From assembly GCF_028994805.1 (NCBI RefSeq), contig NZ_JAJQQP010000005.1, positions 340,183 to 404,182 of the forward strand: 64,000 nt of DNA, written 5' to 3'. Positions 52,450-60,404 of the stretch are shown piece after piece. Numbering within the stretch: the stretch's first letter is position 1; every line of letters starts with the position of its first letter. The stretch comes from Promicromonospora iranensis. Lineage in GTDB: Bacteria; Actinomycetota; Actinomycetes; Actinomycetales; Cellulomonadaceae. A program made the translations under genes and the position numbers. Below the pieces are notes generated by a model, which had not been told where the DNA came from, searched no databases, and worked only from the letters and a program-made list of their open reading frames with translations.

Positions 52450-53489
52450 TCACCCGGCGTCGAGCGGCAGCCCCACCGTGAGGTGCGGGGCCAGCGCGCC
52501 GAGGAAGTCGCGGGCGTCGAAGGCCGCGCCAGCCGAGACGACACCGGTGGTCCGGGCGCGCCCGGTGAGGATGCGGTCGACGGCTTCCACCGCGAGCGGG
52601 GCGCTGATGGCGTAGATGTCCTGGCCGGACGCGGTCAACCGGCGTTCTGCCCCACCGGAGCGGACGACGACGTCGACGACGAAGGTCTGTGCGGACCGGC
52701 CCCGGTCGTCCACGGCTGCCGGGGCGGCCGCGTTCGGCGCGGCGAGGTCCGCGGCGGCGATCGTGGTCATGTAGGTACGCACCTCACGTACCGCCAGGTG
52801 GCTCGGGACGGTCACGACGTCGGCCATGGTGAACTCGCCGATGACCTGCTGGGGTCCCAGCGGTTCGGGGAACGGCCACTCGAGGGTCGGGCGTGCGTCG
52901 TCGTGGTACTGCAGCCGCCCTTGGGCGAAACGGACCCCGCGACCGCCGCGACGGCCGCCCGAGACCGTTCCCGCGGCGAGCGTGCCCGCCGTCGGGTGCC
53001 ACCTGCTGAGGCCGTAGGCGACGTGCACCTCGTCGACTGCCGTCCAGGAGCCCGCCGCTGCCGTCACGAGCAGGTCGCCCAGCCCGCCGAAGAAGGCCAT
53101 CGCCGGGACCACGACGGTGCCCGCTTCGCGGGCGCGCCCCGCGAAGTGCTCGAACGTGTCGACGTTGGCCTCGATCTCGGCTGCGACGTCCACGTACGGG
53201 ATCCGCGCCCGGGTGCCGCCTCGACCACCGGCGCGGCGGTCGTCGCGAACGGCCCAGCGCAGTTGATCACGGCGACCGCGCCGGCGAGCGCCCGGTCGAG
53301 CGAGGCTGGGTCGTCGGCCGAGGCCTAGCGGCTCTCGAGACCCGGCAGGGCGGAGGACAGCGCCGACAGCTTGGCGGGATCGCGGCCGATCAGGACCGGG
53401 GCGTATCCCCGCTCCAGCAGCTCGGCGACCACAAAGCGTCCGGTGTGTCCGTAGGCCCCGAAGACGGCCACGTTCAGGTTCGTTGTCAT
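52450..53489 (-). pseudogene. Saccharopine-dehydrogenase-like reductase, broken by a stop and a frameshift
   Basis: The N-terminus reads MTTNLNVAVFGAYGHTGRFV with an NAD-binding GxxGxxG-like site, and continues to PGLESR where TAG (53327-53325) interrupts it. The same frame goes on as ASADDPASLDRALAGAVAVI and NCAGPFATTAAPVVEAA; near 53215-53225 the homology moves to another frame (IPYVDVAAEIEANVDTFEHF) and stays intact to 52450 (ILTGRARTTGVVSAGAAF). The protein family (Sccpdh/trans-acting enoyl-reductase type) has about 345 residues, matching the total span. Two lesions make a pseudogene more likely than recoding; sequencing error cannot be excluded. The start is 7 nt after CAGGAT and divergent from the GlxA-type regulator. 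Confidence 0.82.
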
Positions 53490-53547
53490 GTGGACGATCC
53501 TGTCGCGGGGGCCGGCCGCTGCCCAGTGTCCAGAACGACGTGATGCG

Positions 53548-53553
53548 TACACT
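53548..53553 (+). promoter_or_regulatory. -10 element of a leaderless regulator gene
   Basis: TACACT, then 7 nt, then ATG 53561. It shares a 71-nt divergent gap with the pseudogene's own -10 (CAGGAT). Confidence 0.5.
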
Positions 53554-53560
53554 TTCGGAC

Positions 53561-54517
53561 ATGACGACCGCACCACGCTCCGTCGCGATCGCCGCCACCA
53601 ACGGGATGCTCCACTTCGAGCTGGCCATCGCCTTCGAGGTCTTCGGTTCCGCGCCGGGCGCCGTCCCCGGCCCCTGGTACGACGTCGCCGTGTGCGGGTC
53701 GCGCACCGTGCGGGCCGGACACTTCATGATCGAGCCGGACTCTGGGCTCGACCGGCTTGCGCAGGCAGAGACGGTGATCGTGCCCGCGGTGGCCGACGTC
53801 GACCAGGCGCCGCCGGACGACCTCGTCGAGGCCGTACGCGCGGCTCACCGGGCCGGTGCACGCGTCGCGTCCCTGTGCACGGGCGCGTTCGTCCTGGCCG
53901 CCGCGGGACTGCTGGACGGGCGGCGCGCGACCACCCACTGGGCCCACGCTCAGGACCTCGCCAACCGCTATCCCCGGGTGACGGTCGATCCCAGCGTGCT
54001 CTACGTCGACGAGGGCACCGTCCTGACGTCAGCCGGCAAGGCTGCGGCGATGGACCTGTCGCTCCACATCGTCCGCCGCGACCACGGGTCGACGGTCGCC
54101 AACGTGGTCGCCCGTCGCCTGGTCGTACCTCCGCACCGGCCGGGCGGCCAGGCGCAGTACGTCGCCACGCCGGTGCCCGCGCGGGACGGGCACGCTCTGG
54201 CGGGCCTGCTGCCCTGGATCGTGCAGCGGCTCGATCAGCCGCTCACGGTCGAGGACCTCGCCCGCCAAGCGAACATGAGCTCGCGCCACCTGGCCCGCAA
54301 CTTCCACGCCGTCACCGGAACGACGCCGCTGCAGTGGCTGCTCACGCAGCGGATCGGGCGGGCACGGGAGCTTCTGGAGACGACGGACGACGGGATCGAC
54401 ACGGTTGCGTCCGCGGCGGGCATGGGGACGGCGACCACGCTGCGCCGCCACTTCCAGCGAGCGGTGGGCGTCGCACCCGACGCTTACCGGCGCACCTTCC
54501 GCACGGCACGCGGTTGA
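53561..54517 (+). CDS. GlxA-type AraC-family regulator (DJ-1/PfpI domain)
   Basis: A 318-residue regulator: an N-terminal DJ-1/PfpI-like domain (about 1-180) with the nucleophile-elbow cysteine in RVASLCTGAFVLAAAGLLDG, and a C-terminal double helix-turn-helix AraC domain (TVEDLARQANMSSRHLARNF; DTVASAAGMGTATTLRRHFQ). GlxA-family proteins sense amines or aldehydes by an unclear mechanism. Divergent from the broken reductase gene, which may have been its target. A longer frame starting at 53483 is not supported. Confidence 0.9.
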   Translation: MTTAPRSVAIAATNGMLHFELAIAFEVFGSAPGAVPGPWYDVAVCGSRTVRAGHFMIEPDSGLDRLAQAETVIVPAVADVDQAPPDDLVEAVRAAHRAGARVASLCTGAFVLAAAGLLDGRRATTHWAHAQDLANRYPRVTVDPSVLYVDEGTVLTSAGKAAAMDLSLHIVRRDHGSTVANVVARRLVVPPHRPGGQAQYVATPVPARDGHALAGLLPWIVQRLDQPLTVEDLARQANMSSRHLARNFHAVTGTTPLQWLLTQRIGRARELLETTDDGIDTVASAAGMGTATTLRRHFQRAVGVAPDAYRRTFRTARG

Positions 54518-54554
54518 CCTTCGACGTCACTGGTTCCCAGGGGGTGGGGCCGTC

Positions 54555-55160
54555 GTGAACCTGTATCTGGTGCGCCACGGGCGCCCCGCCCCTGACCATT
54601 CCGTGCCGGCTTCGGAGTGGGCGCTGGATCCCGCCCACGAGGACGACATCGTCAGGTTCGGCGCCGCAGGCAGGCTGCCCGAAGACGCGGCGTGGTTCAC
54701 CTCGCCCGAGCCCAAGGCCGCCCGCACCGCGGAGCTGTTGGCGGGCCGGCCCGTCGACATCGTGCAGGAGCTGCGCGAGCACGAGCGCGCGGCCGGCCGG
54801 GTCGAGGACTTCCCGGCGGCCGTCGCGGAGGCGTTCGCCCGGCCCGACGACGTCGTGCACGACGGCTGGGAGCCGCTGACCCGCACGCGGGCGCGGGTGG
54901 GCGCCGTCGTCCGGCGCATCCTCGCCGAGCAGGCCGGTCGGGACGTGGTGCTGGTGGGGCACGGGACCGCATGGACGGTGCTGGTCACGGAGCTCACCGG
55001 GGCGGAGCCGGACCTGGACCGGTGGCGCGGGCTGCGGATGCCGGACGTGATCGTCGTCGACGGGCAGGGGCTGGACGGCGAAGGACGCTCCTCAGTGCGT
55101 GTGGCTCGACGACCTCGAGCGTGGCCTCGACCAACGACCCGGAGGAACGCAACTACGTGA
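54555..55160 (+). CDS. Histidine phosphatase superfamily protein
   Basis: A 201-residue phosphoglycerate-mutase-like protein: catalytic VNLYLVRHGRPAPDHSVPAS with the RHG histidine, TSPEPKAARTAELLAG with the second-arginine region replaced by a Lys-containing variant, ELREHERAAGRVEDF, and VVLVGHGTAWTVLVTELTGA with the second histidine. Broad phosphatase family; the substrate is unknown. The C-terminus after about residue 180 is a basic tail. GTG 54555 after a G-rich site; the stop overlaps the next GTG. Confidence 0.85.
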   Translation: MNLYLVRHGRPAPDHSVPASEWALDPAHEDDIVRFGAAGRLPEDAAWFTSPEPKAARTAELLAGRPVDIVQELREHERAAGRVEDFPAAVAEAFARPDDVVHDGWEPLTRTRARVGAVVRRILAEQAGRDVVLVGHGTAWTVLVTELTGAEPDLDRWRGLRMPDVIVVDGQGLDGEGRSSVRVARRPRAWPRPTTRRNATT

Positions 55161-55693
55161 CAAGCGCTCAGCAACTGATCGAGATGGCACCTCTCACGCC
55201 GCCGGCCGGCCCGCTCGACTGGGAACAGGTCGAGCGCCAGCTCGGGGCGGCCGTGCCTCAGGACTACCGTGAGCTCCTCGACGCAGGTGGTGGCGGACTC
55301 TGGCTGGACTACCTGAGGCTCTTCGTTCCGGTGCCCGGCCCTGGTCTCAAGCACGTTGATCTCGAGCGGTCAGGGCTGGAGTGGGAACAGCTCCAGGACC
55401 TGTTCGAGGACGAGGTCGTGGAACCACCGGACGATCTCGACCCCGGTGTCCGGCTGCTGCCCTGGGCCTCGACCGGCTCGGGGGTCACGCTCTACTGGGA
55501 GGTCTCACCCGAGGCGGCTGCCGGTTCGTACCCGATCCGGGTCTCGGACCGGAACGGCGATCTGTGGGAGAGGTGCGACCAGCTCAGCACCGACCTTCTC
55601 CTCGCGGCTGTCCAGGGCGAGCTGGAGAGTGAGCTGCTGGACGAGTCGTGGATGGACCGCGAGGCGCTCTTCACGCCGTACGCCGTCGAGTAG
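55157..55693 (+). CDS. SMI1/KNR4 (SUKH) family protein
   Basis: A 178-residue SUKH-fold protein: LDWEQVERQLGAAVPQDYRE, LLDAGGGGLWLDYLRLFVPV and later GDLWERCDQLSTDLLLAAVQ. Many bacterial SUKH proteins are immunity proteins for secreted nuclease or deaminase toxins. No toxin gene is visible nearby, so it is an orphan here. GTG with GGAGG (55141-55145), translationally coupled to the phosphatase gene. Its 3' end overlaps the convergent kinase gene by 23 nt. Confidence 0.85.
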   Translation: MTSAQQLIEMAPLTPPAGPLDWEQVERQLGAAVPQDYRELLDAGGGGLWLDYLRLFVPVPGPGLKHVDLERSGLEWEQLQDLFEDEVVEPPDDLDPGVRLLPWASTGSGVTLYWEVSPEAAAGSYPIRVSDRNGDLWERCDQLSTDLLLAAVQGELESELLDESWMDREALFTPYAVE

Positions 55694-56435
55694 CGGCACG
55701 CAGCACGTCGACCTCGCAGCCCGGCGCGGCCGGGTCGAAGCCGTGCTCGACGAGCCAGCGGATCGCCAGCAGGCTCCGCAACGACCACCACGCGCGGACC
55801 ACCTCGAGGTTGACGGCGGCGCCGTAGCCGGCAACGACGTCGTCCAGGTGCTCCTCGTGCCCGAGCGTCAGGATGGCCAGGTCGAACAGGCCGTCGCCCC
55901 GGCTCGCCTCTGACCAGTCGATCACGCCGGTGACCTCGTTGTCCTCGACGAACACGTGGGCGAGCTGCAGGTCACCGTGGATGAACACCGGCGCCCACGG
56001 CCGGAGCGCTGCCTCGGCGATCTCGCGGTTGTGCGTGACCAGGTCGGCGGGCAGCACACCGTTGGTGACGAGCCACTCGCACTCGGCGTCGAGCTCCGCG
56101 GAGAGCTCGTCGGGGCTGCGGCCTGGCCAGGGCGGCAGCGGGGCGTCGTGCAGCTTCCGGACGGCGGCGCCCGCAGCGGCCCATGCCGACGACGACGCCG
56201 GCGACGGCTCGCCGAGGCGACCCAGCGCCCTCCCGGGGAGAGCGGCGAGCGCGAGCACGGGCGGCTTGCGCCAGAGGATCTGCGGGGTCGGGATCGGCGC
56301 CAGGGTCATCGCCTCGACCTCGACGTCGGTGCGCCGCTGGTCGCCGTCGACCTTCAGGAACACGTCGCCGACGCGCAGGGTCGCGCAGGCCTGATGGGCG
56401 ACGACTACTCGGACCTCTTCCAGGTCGGCTCTCAT
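55671..56435 (-). CDS. Aminoglycoside/macrolide-phosphotransferase-like kinase
   Basis: A 254-residue APH-fold protein with the catalytic loop FIHGDLQLAHVFVEDN (Asp and downstream metal-binding residues, His replacing the usual Asn) and the metal motif VTGVIDWSEASRGDGLFDLA. The N-terminal lobe is short but has a lysine in VFLKVDG. The family phosphorylates antibiotics, choline and other alcohols; resistance cannot be concluded. ATG 56435 lies 7 nt after GACAAT; an upstream in-frame ATG at 56444 is less likely. Confidence 0.87.
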   Translation of the reverse strand: MRADLEEVRVVVAHQACATLRVGDVFLKVDGDQRRTDVEVEAMTLAPIPTPQILWRKPPVLALAALPGRALGRLGEPSPASSSAWAAAGAAVRKLHDAPLPPWPGRSPDELSAELDAECEWLVTNGVLPADLVTHNREIAEAALRPWAPVFIHGDLQLAHVFVEDNEVTGVIDWSEASRGDGLFDLAILTLGHEEHLDDVVAGYGAAVNLEVVRAWWSLRSLLAIRWLVEHGFDPAAPGCEVDVLRAATRRRTA

Positions 56436-56575
56436 GACGGCCATTGTCGTGAGGAGCCGCCGCCGGAGTCACCGGATTTGTTCGGCAGCAGGATGCGAGT
56501 GGCCACACCGCTTCCTAGCGTGGAGCGGTCGGCGTTGCCGACGACCGAGCTGTCGACACGGATCGAGGGAGAACG

Positions 56576-56977
56576 ATGAGAGCGACCGAGATGCTGCAGA
56601 CCTATCCCAAGACCATGAACCTCGACCGGGAGCTTCTGGCGGGCGCCATCGAGGCGATCGTGGGCTGCTCCCAGGCGTGCACGGCGTGCGCGGACGCGTG
56701 CCTGAGCGAGGACTCGGTCGCCGACCTGCGCAAGTGCGTCCGGACCAACCTGGACTGTGCCGATGTCTGTGACGCCACCTCGCGTGTGCTGTCGCGGCAC
56801 ACCGGCTACGACGCGAACATCAGCCGTGCGCTGCTGGAGGCGTGTATCGCCGCGTGCCGGGCCTGTGGTGACGAGTGCGAGCAGCACGCGAGCATGCACG
56901 AGCACTGCCGGGTGTGTGCGGAGGCGTGCCGTGCGTGCGAAGCCGCCTGCCAGGACCTGCTGAGCAGCATGAGCTGA
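56576..56977 (+). CDS. Four-helix-bundle copper-storage protein (DUF326/Csp-like)
   Basis: A 133-residue protein with 16 cysteines at 31, 35, 38, 42, 54, 61, 65, 90, 94, 97, 101, 111, 114, 118, 121 and 125, spaced along helices (CSQACTACADAC; CIAACRACGDEC; CRVCAEACRACEAAC). That is the pattern of Csp proteins, which line the core of a four-helix bundle with thiolates and store many Cu(I) ions. No signal peptide, so a cytosolic Csp3-type. ATG 56576 with AGGGAGA. It fits with the copper genes at 50-52 kb. Confidence 0.92.
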   Translation: MRATEMLQTYPKTMNLDRELLAGAIEAIVGCSQACTACADACLSEDSVADLRKCVRTNLDCADVCDATSRVLSRHTGYDANISRALLEACIAACRACGDECEQHASMHEHCRVCAEACRACEAACQDLLSSMS

Positions 56978-57002
56978 GACCACTGCCCGAGAGGAGCGGG
57001 AC

Positions 57003-57509
57003 GTGTGGTTCGACTCATGGGGTGATCTGCTGCGCGTGCTCGCCGTGGGGGCGGCCGCCTACGCCGTGCTGGTGCTGGTGCTCCGGCTGTCGGGCAAGCG
57101 CACGCTCGCCAAGCTCAACGCCTTCGATCTCGTGGTCACCGTGGCCCTCGGATCGACGCTGGCGACGATCCTGCTCAGTGCGGATGTCGCCTGGGCGGAG
57201 GGGGTGACGGCCTTCGTCGTCCTCGTGCTGCTGCAGCTGCTCGTGTCCTGGAGCACGTCGCACGTGGGGCCCGGCAGGTCCGTGGTGACCGCACGTCCCA
57301 CCACGGTGGTGCGCGACGGTGTGCTGGACGATGCGGCGATGGCGAAGCAACGTCTCACACCGGCGGAGGTGCGGCAGGCCGTGCGGAGCACCGGGGCGGG
57401 CGGGCTCGACCAGGTGGCCAGGGTCGTGCTGGAGACGGACGGCACGCTCAGCGTCATCACGGCGAGCAAGCTCGGCGACAGCACGGCCCTGGAGCCCGAG
57501 GACCGCTGA
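57003..57509 (+). CDS. DUF421 (YetF-like) membrane protein
   Basis: A 168-residue protein with three N-terminal membrane helices (about 10-85) and a small soluble DUF421 domain containing RPTTVVRDGVLDDAAMAKQR and LDQVARVVLETDGTLSVI. LSGKRTLAKLNAFDLVVTVA is the family motif. Function unknown; related YetF proteins have been linked to envelope stress. GTG 57003 with GAGAGGAG, 25 nt after the copper-storage gene, so perhaps co-transcribed. Confidence 0.88.
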   Translation: MWFDSWGDLLRVLAVGAAAYAVLVLVLRLSGKRTLAKLNAFDLVVTVALGSTLATILLSADVAWAEGVTAFVVLVLLQLLVSWSTSHVGPGRSVVTARPTTVVRDGVLDDAAMAKQRLTPAEVRQAVRSTGAGGLDQVARVVLETDGTLSVITASKLGDSTALEPEDR

Positions 57510-57524
57510 CCTGCCTGCGACCGC

Positions 57525-57890
57525 CTACTTGAGCAGCTGGTCCGCGGCGACGGACAGCTGCACCTGGTCGCCGACGACCGAGGCGATCTCCCTCGGTTCG
57601 ACGTAGCGATGCCCGGAGAACAGCCCGCGGGCATCCACCCGGATATAGCCGACACGGGTGAGCTGGTCCTGTGCCTGCTGGTTCAGCTCGCTGCCGGCAC
57701 GGAACGCGTCGGCGATCCACGTGACAGGACCGCCGGGCTCGTCGGGCGACTGGCCTGCGCCGGTGGCTGCGCCGGCGTCGGCCAGGTGGACCTCGTCGAC
57801 GGTCCCGACGGTCTCACCACTGGCGTCGACGACGGTCATCCCTGTCGTGACGTCGCGAATCGGCCCCGTGGGCCCGGTGAACTCGGTCAT
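57525..57890 (-). CDS. DUF2171/PRC-barrel-like protein
   Basis: A 121-residue soluble protein: GPIRDVTTGMTVVDASGETV at the start is the beta-barrel (PRC-like) motif, followed by GTVDEVHLAD and a C-terminal helical/strand part (VGYIRVDARGLFSGHRYVEP; VGDQVQLSVAADQLLK). Members are often stress-associated with unknown function. ATG 57890 with GAGGAGG. Upstream lies a tandem 12-bp repeat TGTCCTGCTGAG (57910-57933). Confidence 0.85.
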   Translation of the reverse strand: MTEFTGPTGPIRDVTTGMTVVDASGETVGTVDEVHLADAGAATGAGQSPDEPGGPVTWIADAFRAGSELNQQAQDQLTRVGYIRVDARGLFSGHRYVEPREIASVVGDQVQLSVAADQLLK

Positions 57891-58029
57891 GGTCGTCCTC
57901 CTCTTCATATGTCCTGCTGAGTGTCCTGCTGAGTGCTGGCGACCTGGGCGATCGTGCTCTCGATGCTGCCCCGTCCCGCGGGAGCTCGCACCTGGGTGCC
58001 CGGTGCCACGGAGGGTCGTCCACGGCGGC

Positions 58030-58153
58030 TCGAAGCGCTTCGATACCGTTCTCTGGCCCGCGAGGTCGAAAGATCGGCCCATCAGGTCGATATGTGGGCT
58101 TTGAGGGCTTGCGTACCTTCTGGGCTGAGTTCTATCGTGTTGAAGCGCTTCGA
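58030..58153 (+). promoter_or_regulatory. Cellulase promoter with two LacI-type operators
   Basis: TCGAAGCGCTTCGA (58030-58043) is a perfect 14-bp palindrome and TTGAAGCGCTTCGA (58140-58153) matches it at 13 of 14 positions; both have the central GCGC of actinobacterial LacI-family operators such as CelR/CebR. TTGCGT (58109-58114), 18 nt, TATCGT (58133-58138) would put transcription start inside the second operator. The rest of the 57891-58284 gap shows no gene. Confidence 0.7.
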
Positions 58154-58284
58154 GGAACGGCTCCTTGAGGCACATGCTGGGCCGGCCACCATGCGGCGAG
58201 CGATCGCCGCACATCAACCACAGCGCGCTCGACGGCGAGCCGATCGGCCGACGAGCGACACCCGTGCGCGAAGAAGGGCACACC

Positions 58285-59913
58285 GTGAAGAAGCTCTCTT
58301 GGACGAAGCTCGCTGCTTCGACATCTCTCAGACGTCTGATCACCGGGACGCTCGCCGCGACGTTGGCGGTGGCCGTTTCCGCAACCGGCTCGGCGCCCCG
58401 GGCGTCGGCCGACACCGTGACACCGCTGAACGCATCGCAGATCGTCGCCGACATGGGCGCGGGCTGGAACCTGGGTAACAGCTTGGAGGCCAACTCCAAC
58501 GGTTACCCGAGCGAGACCGCGTGGAACAACCCCACCGTCACCCAGGCTCTGATCGACCGGGTGCAGGCTGCGGGGTTCAAGACGATCCGGATCCCGGTCT
58601 CGTACCTGAACGCCATAGGTTCCGGCCCGAACTACACGATCGACACCGCGTGGCTGAACAGGGTCCAGCAGGTCGTCGACTACGCCTACGACCGGGGCAT
58701 GTACGTCGTGATCAACATGCACGGCGACGGCTACAAGACCGTCACCGGCTCCTGGCTGATCTGCGACGCGTCCGACCAGACGACGATCAAGGCCAAGTAC
58801 CAGAAGGCCTGGCAGCAGATCGCCACCAGGTTCCAGGGTTACGACCAGCGCCTGATCCTCGAGTCGATGAACGAGGAGTTCGACGGGCAGTACGGGAACC
58901 CCACTCAGCCGTGCTACTCGAACATCAACAGCTACAACCAGATCTTCGTCGACACCGTGCGCCAGGCCGGCGGGAACAACAGCTCGAGGTGGCTGCTCGT
59001 CCCGGGGTGGAACACGAACATCGACTACACCGCCGGGGACTACGGCTTCGTGATCCCGAAGGACACCCACCGGTCGCCCTCCATCCCCAGCAACGAGCAG
59101 CGGATCATGATCTCCGTCCACTACTACTCTCCGTGGGACTTCGCCGGAGAGGAGAACGGCACCATCACCCAGTGGGGTCCTGGCGCGACCGATCCTTCGA
59201 AGACGTCCACCTGGGGGCAGGAGGACTACCTGGACTCGCAGCTGAAGAAGACCTACGACGCCTTCGTCACCCGGGGTTACCCGGTCGTCGTCGGCGAGTA
59301 CGGCGCGATCGACAAGTCGTCGCACGACTCGTCGAACAACCGGTACCGCGAGGACTTCGCGCGCACCCTGGTGGCCACCGCGAAGAAGTACGGGGCCAGC
59401 ACCATCTACTGGGACAACGGCGTCAACGGGCAGTACGGGTTCGGGCTGTTCAACCGGTCGGCCAACTCGGTGACCCAGCAGGGCATCGTCAACGCCATCA
59501 TGAGCGGCCTGGGTGGCACGGGCCAGTCCGGCTCGACCGCGATCGTGGGTGCGGCGTCGAACCGGTGCCTGGACATCCCGAGCTCCTCGACGGCGAACGG
59601 GACGCAGGCACAGCTGTGGGACTGCGCGTCGCGTGCGGGCCAGTCGTTCGCCCGAACGTCGGCCGGTGAGCTGAAGGTCAACGGCAAGTGCCTCGAGGCG
59701 GCAGGCTGGGGTACGGCCAACGGCACCAGGGCGACGATCTGGGACTGCACGGGCGGCGCGAACCAGCGGTGGACCGTGCACTCGAACGGCACGATCACCA
59801 ACGTCCACAACAGGCTCTGCGTCGATGCCAACGGCGGAGGCACCGCCAACGGCACCCAGATCATCCTCTGGACCTGCAACGGCGGCAGCAACCAACGGTG
59901 GACCCTCCGATAG
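58285..59913 (+). CDS. Secreted GH5 endoglucanase with CBM13 (ricin) module
   Basis: A 542-residue exported glycosidase. Sec signal 1-47 (ending APRASA); GH5 barrel about 48-410 with VADMGAGWNLGNSLEANSNG, IRIPVSYL, INMHGD, the acid/base E197 in LILESMNEEFDG and the nucleophile E338 in VVVGEYGAID; then a three-lobed ricin-type CBM13 (about 418-542) with repeated QLWDC/QRW motifs. It would cut beta-1,4-glucan (or a mixed glucan/mannan) outside the cell. GTG 58285 has AAGAAGGG; longer starts upstream would run through the operators. Followed by a hairpin. Confidence 0.92.
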   Translation: MKKLSWTKLAASTSLRRLITGTLAATLAVAVSATGSAPRASADTVTPLNASQIVADMGAGWNLGNSLEANSNGYPSETAWNNPTVTQALIDRVQAAGFKTIRIPVSYLNAIGSGPNYTIDTAWLNRVQQVVDYAYDRGMYVVINMHGDGYKTVTGSWLICDASDQTTIKAKYQKAWQQIATRFQGYDQRLILESMNEEFDGQYGNPTQPCYSNINSYNQIFVDTVRQAGGNNSSRWLLVPGWNTNIDYTAGDYGFVIPKDTHRSPSIPSNEQRIMISVHYYSPWDFAGEENGTITQWGPGATDPSKTSTWGQEDYLDSQLKKTYDAFVTRGYPVVVGEYGAIDKSSHDSSNNRYREDFARTLVATAKKYGASTIYWDNGVNGQYGFGLFNRSANSVTQQGIVNAIMSGLGGTGQSGSTAIVGAASNRCLDIPSSSTANGTQAQLWDCASRAGQSFARTSAGELKVNGKCLEAAGWGTANGTRATIWDCTGGANQRWTVHSNGTITNVHNRLCVDANGGGTANGTQIILWTCNGGSNQRWTLR

Positions 59914-59949
59914 GACCGGCCGGCCAGGACCGACCGCAGCGGCCCCGGG

Positions 59950-59982
59950 CCAGGGCGGCACCGCGAGGCGGTGCCGCCCTGG
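59950..59982 (+). terminator. 15-bp perfect hairpin after the cellulase
   Basis: The arm 59950-59964 pairs with 59968-59982 around GAG, 37 nt after the stop. GC-rich, with no U-tract beyond AAAGATC. Confidence 0.85.
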
Positions 59983-60025
59983 AAAGATCAACCTCCGGGG
60001 GGAGGACTTGTGCGCCCCACCTCCC

Positions 60026-60031
60026 TACGTT
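60026..60031 (+). promoter_or_regulatory. -10 element of a leaderless small gene
   Basis: TACGTT, then GGGTAC, then ATG 60038; no ribosome site. Confidence 0.55.
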
Positions 60032-60037
60032 GGGTAC

Positions 60038-60274
60038 ATGGCACACACCGCACGGGACGACCAGAGCGGAGGCGGCGACGCCCCGACCAACGGCTGGAAC
60101 TGGGGGGCCGGCATCGCGGTCGGCCTCGGCATCGGGGTGGCGCTCGGCGTGGCGCTGGACAACCTCGCTGTCGGCATCGCGCTCGGTATGGCGTTCTTCC
60201 CGGTGTTCGCGATGGTGCAAGGCGGTGCCCCGGCGTCGGAGGACGAGGATCCCCGCGACGACGAGAGGCCCTAG
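60038..60274 (+). CDS. Small membrane protein, hypothetical
   Basis: A 78-residue protein: a polar N-terminus (MAHTARDDQSGGGDAPTNGW), two adjoining hydrophobic segments rich in Gly/Ala/Val (IAVGLGIGVALGVALDNLAV; GIALGMAFFPVFAMVQGG) and an acidic tail (ASEDEDPRDDERP). It looks like the small glycine-zipper-like membrane proteins of actinobacteria. Function unknown. Leaderless start; followed by a long hairpin. Confidence 0.7.
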   Translation: MAHTARDDQSGGGDAPTNGWNWGAGIAVGLGIGVALGVALDNLAVGIALGMAFFPVFAMVQGGAPASEDEDPRDDERP

Positions 60275-60285
60275 GCGGCCAAGAT

Positions 60286-60338
60286 GACCAGGTAGCTGGT
60301 GCCGGTGCCGGGCCTGGGCCGGCGCCAGCTACCTGGTC
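60286..60338. terminator. 20-bp stem-loop between convergent genes
   Basis: 60286-60305 pairs with 60319-60338 with one mismatch and a 13-nt loop, between the small membrane protein stop and the end of the GH43 gene; likely bidirectional. Confidence 0.85.
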
Positions 60339-60404
60339 GTCTCTTGCGGTTCGACGTCCTGGACCGGAGCAACCGGCCGGGTCGACGTCGTTCGGCGGCT
60401 CAGG

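Noticed and set aside
53315..53330. Programmed recoding at the internal TAG of the reductase
   Set aside because: A second lesion (frameshift near 53220) is present and there is no SECIS- or pyrrolysine-type context; inactivation is simpler.
58132..59991. A 619-codon minus-strand frame over the cellulase
   Set aside because: Antisense to a GH5 gene with both catalytic glutamates; no motifs of its own.
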